A DNA stretch of 12,522 nt from Bacteroides sp. CAG:1060 (GTDB taxonomy: Bacteria; Bacteroidota; Bacteroidia; Bacteroidales; UBA932). The position numbers were made by a program, and so were the translations under genes. Below the pieces are notes generated by a model that was not told where the DNA came from, ran no database searches, and saw only the letters and a list, made by a program, of their open reading frames with translations. Shown piece after piece: positions 6,005 to 11,809 of this stretch. The DNA is taken from contig HF986271.1 of NCBI GenBank assembly GCA_000432655.1, forward strand, positions 1-12,522, written 5' to 3'. The stretch's first letter is position 1, and every line of letters starts with the position of its first letter.

Positions 6005-6913
6005 TCAGATGCCGCTGCGGGTCAAGTAGTTGTGGCAGTATTGTCTCAAGTAAGACTTGAGCCCCTCCCCTTCCAGAATTTCAACCTCGTCCATAAGACC
6101 GCCTACAAAGCGTCCGGCACCGCGCATATTGCATATATCGGTTTCCAGGATCCAATGGTCATCCTCCTTATTCAACTGCCTCGCCGACAGGGGAAACTCC
6201 TCTACGAGAAGGTTTTTTGCCATAAAACTGAGTTTCAGTCTGATGTGTTCGACATATTCTCCTGTCATGCGGAATATGTCAGAGGGTGATTTGTGGTGTT
6301 CTGATTCGCGGCTCCACCTCTCTTCCGTGATTTCAACTTCGCCTATTCGGGAAATTTTGAACAGTTTGTTGCGGCCATCTTCCGTGTCGAACGCCCATAC
6401 GTCCACATAATCGGTCGTGAAGGCGAAGGGCTCCACAAGCCGGTCTCGGACCGAATGTGAATGTCCGGACTCATATTGCCTGAGGATTGCTTTGTGGCCC
6501 TCCTTTATGGCTTTTCCAAGCAGTTCGACGTGCGTAGAGTTGCTTCTGCTGTCCACATAGTCTGCAATGCTTGTGGAGTCGTATATGGCAGAGAGTTTCT
6601 GCTTGAGATTGGACTTGAGGGTATTCGACGGGATGAGCCTGTCTATCAGAGAATTGACAAGATACGCTTCTTCTTCGGAGAAATATATGAGATTGTCGAT
6701 GTCCACGCTTCTCGAAGGCATGCTGCTGAGCTTATAGACATCGGAGTGCAGCTTGGTCACGGCAAAGCCGGCGCTCTTGAGAGTGTCTATGTATCTATAA
6801 ATGGTTCTTGGTGACATGTCAAGACGGTCTCCAAGTTCTCCGATGCTGTAGTCCACATTGCCGGAGAGGAGCTGCATGAGCCGCAGCAGCCGTTCTATCT
6901 TAGGCTGGTCCAT
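6005..6913 (-). CDS. HTH and WYL-domain transcriptional regulator (YafY-like)
   Basis: A 302-residue DNA-binding regulator. Residues 1-60 are a winged helix: 'KIERLLRLMQLLSG', then 'SIGELGDRLDMSPRTIYRYIDTL' over about 23-45 as the helix-turn-helix. A WYL domain follows at about 130-205 ('ILRQYESGHSHSVRDRLVEP' then 'DYVDVWAFDTEDGRNKLFKISRIGEVEI'), and the C-terminal WCX-like extension covers about 225-300. The residues aligned with W-Y-L read V-D-V, although the conserved basic position in 'FKISRI' is kept. WYL domains sense nucleic acids or nucleotides in several systems, but this protein's ligand is unknown. Its ATG overlaps the patatin stop by one base (TAATG), so it is probably translated from the SprT-patatin transcript and may autoregulate it. 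Confidence 0.9.
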   Translation of the reverse strand: MDQPKIERLLRLMQLLSGNVDYSIGELGDRLDMSPRTIYRYIDTLKSAGFAVTKLHSDVYKLSSMPSRSVDIDNLIYFSEEEAYLVNSLIDRLIPSNTLKSNLKQKLSAIYDSTSIADYVDSRSNSTHVELLGKAIKEGHKAILRQYESGHSHSVRDRLVEPFAFTTDYVDVWAFDTEDGRNKLFKISRIGEVEITEERWSRESEHHKSPSDIFRMTGEYVEHIRLKLSFMAKNLLVEEFPLSARQLNKEDDHWILETDICNMRGAGRFVGGLMDEVEILEGEGLKSYLRQYCHNYLTRSGI

Positions 6914-7932
6914 TACAGGGATTTTTCGTATTCGTCCAGAGCTTTGGACATCAGTTCGCGCCCCTTGTCGGAAATTTCCGCTCCTTTGGTATAGTCCGTG
7001 ATGTTGCCGTACGAGTCAAAGTTCATCTTGACGAGTATGTCAGGCTTGAAAAGCTGGAGTTGAAGGCGCGCCACGGTGCTGAGCATCAAGGAGAAAGAAC
7101 GTGAAAGGATGGAATAGTAGTTGTCATCTTCCACAAAAGGCATGTTGGCCTCTTCCGCTTTTTTGTCTATTTCCTTGACTTTCTGATGGGCTTCCTTGTC
7201 CTTAAGTATCAGTTTGTGGGTCTCGTCCCCTACCCACTTTGCCATTTCAAGCAGGGATTTTTCCTTTTTGACCGGCAACTGCTCCAATACGCCTTTTATG
7301 TCAAGTTTCGAGTCGGAGTATTTGTTCTTGGCTTCGTGATATGCCGCAAGGGATGCGGCTATTTTATCGCTGTCAATCTGGTTGACGTCGAATGTCACAA
7401 GAAGGTCGTGCCCGTTGCGGACCGCTATATCCATTGGAACGGTGTTGAGAATACCACCATCCACCATTGTATGGTTTCCCATGCGCACCGGCCGGAACAT
7501 GGACGGTATTGAAATGGATGAGCGTATGGCTTCGAACAGCTTTCCGCTCTTGAAAACAACCTGTTCTCCAGTGTACAGGTCGGTAGCCACGGCACGGTAT
7601 GGGATGCGCAGATCTTCAATATTTACGTCAGGCACAATGTTCTTGATGGCATTGATGACCTTTTCCCCTTTTACCAGATAGCTTTTGCTCAGCGAGATGT
7701 CTAAAAGGCCGAGCAGCTTGTAGTTGTTGAGCTGGAACAGCCATTCCTTGAAGTCCTGCAGTCCCCCGGCGGCATATATGCCTCCTACCAGGGAGCCTAT
7801 GGAGCATCCGGTCACAGAAGTGATATTGTACCCCCGTGCCTCAAGTTCTTCTATCGCCCCGATATATGCGAATCCCCTGGGTCCCCCGCTGGCAAGAACT
7901 AGAGCTACGTCCTTTGTGTGCTTATTTGTCAT
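6913..7932 (-). CDS. Patatin-like phospholipase
   Basis: A 339-residue patatin-family acyl hydrolase. The oxyanion motif 'SGGPRG' (15-20), nucleophile elbow 'GCSIGS' with Ser44, and catalytic 'DGG' with Asp158 ('MVDGGILNTVP') are all present. The arrangement matches the RssA/NTE-like bacterial group rather than CBASS-type CapV effectors. No signal peptide or outer-membrane barrel is seen, so a cytoplasmic or peripheral membrane location is likely. The C-terminal third, after about residue 190, is charged and partly helical and looks specific to this subgroup. The start overlaps the SprT gene by 11 bases and the stop overlaps the WYL regulator by one, marking a tight operon. The catalytic dyad is intact; the lipid substrate is unknown. 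Confidence 0.93.
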   Translation of the reverse strand: MTNKHTKDVALVLASGGPRGFAYIGAIEELEARGYNITSVTGCSIGSLVGGIYAAGGLQDFKEWLFQLNNYKLLGLLDISLSKSYLVKGEKVINAIKNIVPDVNIEDLRIPYRAVATDLYTGEQVVFKSGKLFEAIRSSISIPSMFRPVRMGNHTMVDGGILNTVPMDIAVRNGHDLLVTFDVNQIDSDKIAASLAAYHEAKNKYSDSKLDIKGVLEQLPVKKEKSLLEMAKWVGDETHKLILKDKEAHQKVKEIDKKAEEANMPFVEDDNYYSILSRSFSLMLSTVARLQLQLFKPDILVKMNFDSYGNITDYTKGAEISDKGRELMSKALDEYEKSL

Positions 7933-8587
7933 TGTGTGCTGTGTTGTTGGTGAAATGTCTTTGTATGTCGTCTTCGTTGAGAAGATATATCCTGAGTGCC
8001 GAAGAACTTGGGAATCCGCCGAAAAACGGGTCGTTGCTCCTGTAAAGCTTTAACGAGTCCACATTGAAATGCCGTCGTATGCCGGAAGTGTATGCCCGTA
8101 TGCTTCGCTCCGTGCCAGGGAGAACCTTTATGCCGCGCCGCCCGTCTTTTAGCGAGACCAGCGCAACGGTGCGGGTTTTGGGCTTTATCTCCACCGGGAT
8201 TGTGCCGGCCTGATCCTTTTTGAGTCTGTGCGAGATGGTTACATGTCTTCCGAAACGGGAGTTGATATCGGACATGAACCTTCTGAAAACCACTCCGTGC
8301 GCCGAACTGTCATGAAGCCCCTGAGTCAGTATGTAGCAATGTATCATCTCGTGGATGATGACATCCTCAATGTCTGATTCCTCGAAGTCATATAACGTAC
8401 TTATCTTAAGGCACAAATCGCTCACGCTGTCGCCCTTCAGAAGATGCCGGTGCCTTTTGAAGCACACTTGTCCGGGATAGTGCCTTGACTTGCTCAAGGC
8501 GATGGGAATCTCCGGCAGCGCATCTGAGAATATCTGCGTATTGAACTGTCTGTATTTTTGATTTATGTACGGAATCGTCGCTATCAT
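7922..8587 (-). CDS. SprT-like zinc metalloprotease domain protein
   Basis: A 221-residue protein of the SprT/SPRTN-like family. The zinc site is 'IIHEMIHCY' with His79, Glu80 and His83, plus a third ligand His97 in 'SSAHGVVFRRFM', the usual HExxH...H-G-xxF pattern. Unlike many SprT proteins it has no C-terminal CxxC zinc ribbon. Instead there is a lysine- and arginine-rich segment, 'HRLKKDQAGTIPVEIKPKTR' (120-139), and a tail without recognised motif. SPRTN-type proteases cut proteins crosslinked to DNA in eukaryotes; a bacterial role here is inferred. It is first in the minus-strand operon and is followed by the overlapping patatin gene. The start ATG has an AGGAAG-like element upstream and a TATATTTG box 28 bases before it. 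Confidence 0.88.
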   Translation of the reverse strand: MIATIPYINQKYRQFNTQIFSDALPEIPIALSKSRHYPGQVCFKRHRHLLKGDSVSDLCLKISTLYDFEESDIEDVIIHEMIHCYILTQGLHDSSAHGVVFRRFMSDINSRFGRHVTISHRLKKDQAGTIPVEIKPKTRTVALVSLKDGRRGIKVLPGTERSIRAYTSGIRRHFNVDSLKLYRSNDPFFGGFPSSSALRIYLLNEDDIQRHFTNNTAHNDK

Positions 8588-8615
8588 ATCATCTTCCTGT
8601 ATCCTGTTTGACGCT

Positions 8616-8623
8616 CAAATATA
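8616..8623 (-). promoter_or_regulatory. -7 box (TATATTTG) of the SprT-patatin-WYL operon
   Basis: The minus strand reads TATATTTG, an exact TAnnTTTG match, 28 bases before the SprT-like ATG. A TTTC, one base off the -33 TTTG, lies 20 bases upstream. Spacing to the gene is normal for a short leader, so I judge this a likely promoter. Confidence 0.6.
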
Positions 8624-8650
8624 CAATAATTATGATAATTTTTGAAACGA

Positions 8651-8682
8651 CGCCATTTTTGTCATAAGTTGACAAAATGGCG
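8651..8682. repeat. Near-perfect inverted repeat, likely operator, between divergent genes
   Basis: CGCCATTTTTGTCA (8651-8664) and TGACAAAATGGCG (8670-8682) are inverted copies that differ only by one extra T, separated by the 5-base spacer TAAGT. The repeat sits immediately upstream of the plus-strand -7 box at 8686 and upstream of the minus-strand promoter at 8616-8623. It could bind a dimeric regulator of one or both. There is no following T-tract, so it is unlikely to be a terminator. Confidence 0.65.
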
Positions 8683-8685
8683 CCG

Positions 8686-8693
8686 TAACTTTG
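8686..8693 (+). promoter_or_regulatory. -7 box (TAACTTTG) before the 33-codon ORF
   Basis: TAACTTTG matches TAnnTTTG exactly, 21 bases before the ATG at 8715. Candidate -33 elements are the TTG at 8669-8671 (14-base spacer) and TTTG at 8658-8661 (24-base spacer). Neither has the usual 19-21 spacing, and both fall inside the inverted repeat, which would fit activator or repressor control. Confidence 0.5.
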
Positions 8694-8714
8694 CACTATC
8701 AAATAAGATAGAGT

Positions 8715-8816
8715 ATGAGTACAGAATTAAGAACATGGATTGAGAGCTCTGCTGAAATCGCGAGCCTCATCAGCGAATTGGAGCTTGAGTTCGACGATTG
8801 TCAGATAAGCGCCTGA
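8715..8816 (+). CDS. Small acidic protein of 33 residues, unrecognised
   Basis: A short ORF reads MSTELRTWIESSAEIAS and continues LISELELEFDDCQISA before TGA. I do not recognise it. It is acidic (seven Glu/Asp in the last two thirds), has one Trp and one Cys, and is likely to form a single amphipathic helix. Support for its being real comes from its position. It is the only coding-like object in a 253-base gap between minus-strand operons, it has an exact -7 box 21 bases upstream, and a conspicuous inverted repeat covers the -33 region. Its ribosome binding site is weak (AGATAGAG), as is common in this phylum. It could be a regulatory or stress-induced small protein, or the start of a non-coding RNA. 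Confidence 0.5.
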   Translation: MSTELRTWIESSAEIASLISELELEFDDCQISA

Positions 8817-8832
8817 TGCAAGGGGCTGCATC
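8815..8832. terminator. Possible bidirectional hairpin between convergent stops
   Basis: GATGCA and TGCATC form a perfect 6-bp stem around AGGGGC, in the 24 bases between the small ORF stop and the permease 2 stop. No U-tract follows on either strand, so it is at best a weak or Rho-assisted terminator. It may also be chance. Confidence 0.3.
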
Positions 8833-8840
8833 CCTCCATG

Positions 8841-9956
8841 TCAACAGGTCTTCTTATAGCTTTTAATCGCGCAGAAGGTGGTCATCAGACCCAGTCCGGC
8901 GAGGCGGGTGAAGTTGAACCAGTTGTCGGCCAGAGTTCCTCCCTTGATGTAGATTGAACGCATGGCCACTGCATAATAGCGCAGAGGGTTGGCGAGAGAC
9001 ATGGCTTCGGCCCATTTAGGCATGGATTCCACAGGCGTGAATATGCCGCTCATGAGCATGAATACCATGCTGAAGAACCATATCACGAACATGGCCTGCT
9101 GGGTATTCTCGCTGAAGTTGGACACCAGCAGTCCGAATGATGCCATCACCACGATATGAGCCAAGGTGAACAGCATTATCGTAAGGATGCTGCCGGCACA
9201 GTGATAGCCGTACACCAGTCTCATCAGAATCATGCAGGAGAACACCATGAAATAAGCTACGGCAACATACGGTATCATCTTGCATATTATAAATGCGCTC
9301 TTGCGTACCGGAGTAACATTCATTTGCTCGATAGTGCCTTTTTCCTTCTCTCCCACGATATTGAGCGCCGGCATGAACCCGCACATCATAGTGATGGCGA
9401 TTACTATCAGAGCCGGCAGCATGAATAGCTTATAATCAAGAAGATCGTTGTATCGATAGGATACTTCCATTTTGCGAGGAGATGCTACTCCGGCTCCGCC
9501 TCCTGACTTTCTCTGGGCGACAAATGAGGATACGCATGCTGAGAGATATTTCGAGCCTATGCTGCCCCTCGTGCCGTTGACCGTATTGACCTTGATGCTG
9601 ATAGGCAGTTTCTCTCCTTGTGCGGCGTCTTCTCCCATATAGCGGGCAAATCCGGCATTGATTGTAAGAATGGCATCCACTTTGCCGAAATCCATAAGTT
9701 CCTGCGCTCTTTGCGGAGTAGAACTCATTTCCGCAAGTTGGAAATAACCGGTACTTGTGCATTTTTCAACGAGCATCGCCGATTCTTCGCTTCTGTCGCA
9801 ATCCACCACAGAAAGTTTGATATTCTTCACTTCCATGGTAGCCGCAAACGGAAACACCAGCACTATAATCAGCGGGAACATCATCACCATACGTGGCATT
9901 CCCGGATCCCTAAGGAACTGCAGAAACTCTTTTTTCAACAGATACTTCCAAGTCAT
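8841..9956 (-). CDS. ABC-2 type exporter permease (permease 2)
   Basis: A 371-residue integral membrane subunit of the ABC2_membrane_3 (YhhJ/YbhS-YbhR-like) family. It has an N-terminal elbow and membrane helix (about 1-41: 'KKEFLQFLRDPGMPRMV'), a large extracytoplasmic domain (about 44-175), and five further helices (about 176-200, 225-247, 256-280, 286-306, 350-366). The cytoplasmic coupling motif 'GEKEKGTIEQMNVTPV' (202-217) is where the ATPase docks. I chose the ATG at 9956 rather than 9962, since the AGGAGGA site is 7 bases from the former and only one from the latter. It pairs with permease 1, 12 bases upstream, to form the channel. By analogy with YbhFSR-type pumps it would work with an HlyD-like adaptor and TolC encoded outside this window. 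Confidence 0.92.
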   Translation of the reverse strand: MTWKYLLKKEFLQFLRDPGMPRMVMMFPLIIVLVFPFAATMEVKNIKLSVVDCDRSEESAMLVEKCTSTGYFQLAEMSSTPQRAQELMDFGKVDAILTINAGFARYMGEDAAQGEKLPISIKVNTVNGTRGSIGSKYLSACVSSFVAQRKSGGGAGVASPRKMEVSYRYNDLLDYKLFMLPALIVIAITMMCGFMPALNIVGEKEKGTIEQMNVTPVRKSAFIICKMIPYVAVAYFMVFSCMILMRLVYGYHCAGSILTIMLFTLAHIVVMASFGLLVSNFSENTQQAMFVIWFFSMVFMLMSGIFTPVESMPKWAEAMSLANPLRYYAVAMRSIYIKGGTLADNWFNFTRLAGLGLMTTFCAIKSYKKTC

Positions 9957-9963
9957 AATCATT

Positions 9964-9970
9964 TCCTCCT
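9964..9970 (-). promoter_or_regulatory. Ribosome binding site of permease 2 overlapping the permease 1 stop
   Basis: The minus strand reads AGGAGGA, and the AG of the permease 1 TAG stop forms its first bases. It is 7 bases before the ATG at 9956, the best Shine-Dalgarno sequence in the window. It suggests reinitiation or coupling between the two permeases and equal output of both subunits. Confidence 0.7.
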
Positions 9971-11051
9971 ATTGAAGTCTTGTCTTGAACCTCTTGATAC
10001 TGAACCACAACAGCAGAATCATCATGCCTGCGAGTATGATAAACTCTTTGGCTATGGCCGCGAAGCCCACACCTTGAATCATGATTCTCTTGATAATGAT
10101 GATGTACCATTTGGCAGGAATTATATCGGAGATTAACTGTAATGCCACCGGCATGCTCTCACACGGGAAAATTATACCCGCAAGCATCATGGTCGGCATG
10201 GTAAGTCCCATTCCGCATAGAAGCATCGCAGTCTGCTGGGTCCTGGAAATCGTGGAAATCAAAAGACCAAGTCCCAATGACGCGCCTACGAACAGCAGGG
10301 ATGAAACGGACACCAGTGCAAGGCTGCCCCGTATAGGGACTCCCATTACAAATCTGGCCAGCAGTATGATGGAAGCGAAATTAACTACGGACAGCACCAG
10401 ATAAGGAATCAGTTTGCTGATGATTATCCAGAACGGCTTGACAGGTGACACCAGCACGAGCTCCAGCGTGCCGAACTCTTTCTCTCTTACGATGGATACA
10501 GCGGTCATCATTGAGCATATCAGCATCAAGATAAGACCCATGACGCCCGGCACGAAATTATATGAAGAATTCATGTCCGGATTGTACATCATCTGTACGG
10601 CCTGGACAGATGCTCCGGAGTCAATGTCTTCATTTACAACTCCTTGAATATAGTTGCCCACCATCTGGGCGGTATTCGGGTCAGATCCGTCACATATCAC
10701 TTTTATCGCAGCGTTGCCGTCTTTCTCACTTTTCTGATTGAAGTTCCGCTCGAAGCAGACAACCGCCTTTGACTTGCCTTTACGAAGTCTGGCATCCATT
10801 TCCGCTTCGGTAGAAAGATAAGCACCGGTCTCCAGATAAGGATTGTTGTCGATTCTCTGGACAATCATTCTGACCTGCGGATCATTGACGTCACCAAGAA
10901 TGTCCACTACAGCATTGTTGACCTCGGTGCTCATGGCAAATCCAAACAGGAGAATCTGGACGACAGGCAATACAAGTACTATCATCATGGTTCTCACATC
11001 TCTGAAGATATGCAGAAACTCTTTCTTGATAAATGTAGCGATTTCTTTCAT
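9969..11051 (-). CDS. ABC-2 type exporter permease (permease 1)
   Basis: A 360-residue permease, paralogous in layout to permease 2. It has an N-terminal helix ('FIKKEFLHIFRDVRTMMIVLVL' split over 7-28, helix to about 41) and an extracytoplasmic domain (about 44-165). Five C-terminal helices follow (about 168-188, 206-233, 244-268, 277-297, 332-352). The coupling segment is 'REKEFGTLELVLVSPVK' (189-205). A TTG at 11066 that overlaps the ATPase B stop (TTGA) is a possible alternative start adding five residues. I prefer ATG at 11051 because 'MKEIATFIKKEF' is the usual N-terminus of this family. It probably forms a heterodimer with permease 2, energised by ATPases A and B. Confidence 0.92.
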   Translation of the reverse strand: MKEIATFIKKEFLHIFRDVRTMMIVLVLPVVQILLFGFAMSTEVNNAVVDILGDVNDPQVRMIVQRIDNNPYLETGAYLSTEAEMDARLRKGKSKAVVCFERNFNQKSEKDGNAAIKVICDGSDPNTAQMVGNYIQGVVNEDIDSGASVQAVQMMYNPDMNSSYNFVPGVMGLILMLICSMMTAVSIVREKEFGTLELVLVSPVKPFWIIISKLIPYLVLSVVNFASIILLARFVMGVPIRGSLALVSVSSLLFVGASLGLGLLISTISRTQQTAMLLCGMGLTMPTMMLAGIIFPCESMPVALQLISDIIPAKWYIIIIKRIMIQGVGFAAIAKEFIILAGMMILLLWFSIKRFKTRLQ

Positions 11052-11062
11052 AATCAATGTAC

Positions 11063-11809
11063 TCAATCGTTACTACGTCTTGCTCTTCCGGCCAGAAGGG
11101 TGAACACGCCATCCATGTCGGCGACTCCGAAGCGCTCTTTGAGAGCATGAGGGCTGTCCAGGGCCTCGATTCTTCCGTCAACCATAATGGATACACGGTC
11201 GCAGTATTCGGCCTCGTCCATATAGTGAGTGGTGACGAATATCGTCACACCTTTTTCCGCCGCTTCGTAAATCATGTCCCAGAAATTCCTTCGTGTCTTC
11301 GGATCCACTCCTCCGGTAGGCTCATCAAGGAAAAGAATCTTAGGCTCGTGTATCATAGCTATGCTGAATGCCAGTTTCTGTTTCCATCCGAGCGGCATAT
11401 CACAGACAAACATGTTCGCCGCCTCTTCCATATCGAGCCTTTTCAGCATGGTAGCCGTCTTGGATGCTATCTGTGAGTCGGATAATCCGTAGATGCCGCC
11501 ATACAGTTCGATATTCTCACGAGTCTTCAAATCAGGGTACAGGGAGAATTTCTGACTCATGTATCCGATATTCTTCTTGATTTCTTCCTGTTGGGTACGG
11601 ATATCGTATCCGGCTACCGTACCCTCTCCGGAAGTCGGGCGGCTCAGACCGCAAAGTGTCCTCATTGCAGTGGTCTTTCCAGCTCCGTTGGCCCCGAGAA
11701 ATCCGAAAATTTCTCCCTCCTTGACCTCGAAACTGATATTGTCCACGGCAGTGAAACTACCGAACTTTTTGGTAAGCCCTTTTACTTTTATACTATACTT
11801 ATCCATCAT
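11063..11809 (-). CDS. ABC transporter ATP-binding protein B (degenerate signature motif)
   Basis: A 248-residue ATPase subunit. Walker A is 'GANGAGKTT' (39-47), the Q-loop is 'GYMSQKFSLYPDL' with Gln86, Walker B with the catalytic Glu is 'ILFLDEP' (Glu163), the D-loop is 'GGVDPKTR', and the H-loop is 'VTTHYMDEA' with His195. The signature position reads M-P-L-G-W (138-142) in place of LSGGQ, so the Ser and first Gly that contact the gamma-phosphate are lost. Nucleotide-handling residues are therefore intact but the signature offered to the partner is not. The start overlaps ATPase A by ATGA, so the two are probably made in equal amount as a heterodimer. The split pair resembles the tandem-NBD YbhF/RbbA-type protein of other phyla. 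Confidence 0.95.
   Translation of the reverse strand: MMDKYSIKVKGLTKKFGSFTAVDNISFEVKEGEIFGFLGANGAGKTTAMRTLCGLSRPTSGEGTVAGYDIRTQQEEIKKNIGYMSQKFSLYPDLKTRENIELYGGIYGLSDSQIASKTATMLKRLDMEEAANMFVCDMPLGWKQKLAFSIAMIHEPKILFLDEPTGGVDPKTRRNFWDMIYEAAEKGVTIFVTTHYMDEAEYCDRVSIMVDGRIEALDSPHALKERFGVADMDGVFTLLAGRARRSND

Noticed and set aside
6005..7932. Patatin plus WYL regulator as a CBASS or other abortive-infection locus
   Set aside because: No CD-NTase, HORMA, TIR or nuclease gene is present. The patatin motifs (SGGPRG, GCSIGS) and lack of a nucleotide-sensor domain fit a housekeeping RssA-like enzyme, and the neighbours look like core genes.
8679..8694. Sigma-54 promoter (TGGC...TTGC) upstream of the small ORF
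   Set aside because: The spacing between GG and GC is 12 bases rather than 10, and the same bases are explained by the TAACTTTG box and the inverted repeat.
11052..11066. TTG start for permease 1 overlapping the ATPase B stop
   Set aside because: Possible, but the ATG five codons later gives the standard family N-terminus and no Shine-Dalgarno sequence favours the TTG. It is recorded as an alternative in the gene entry.
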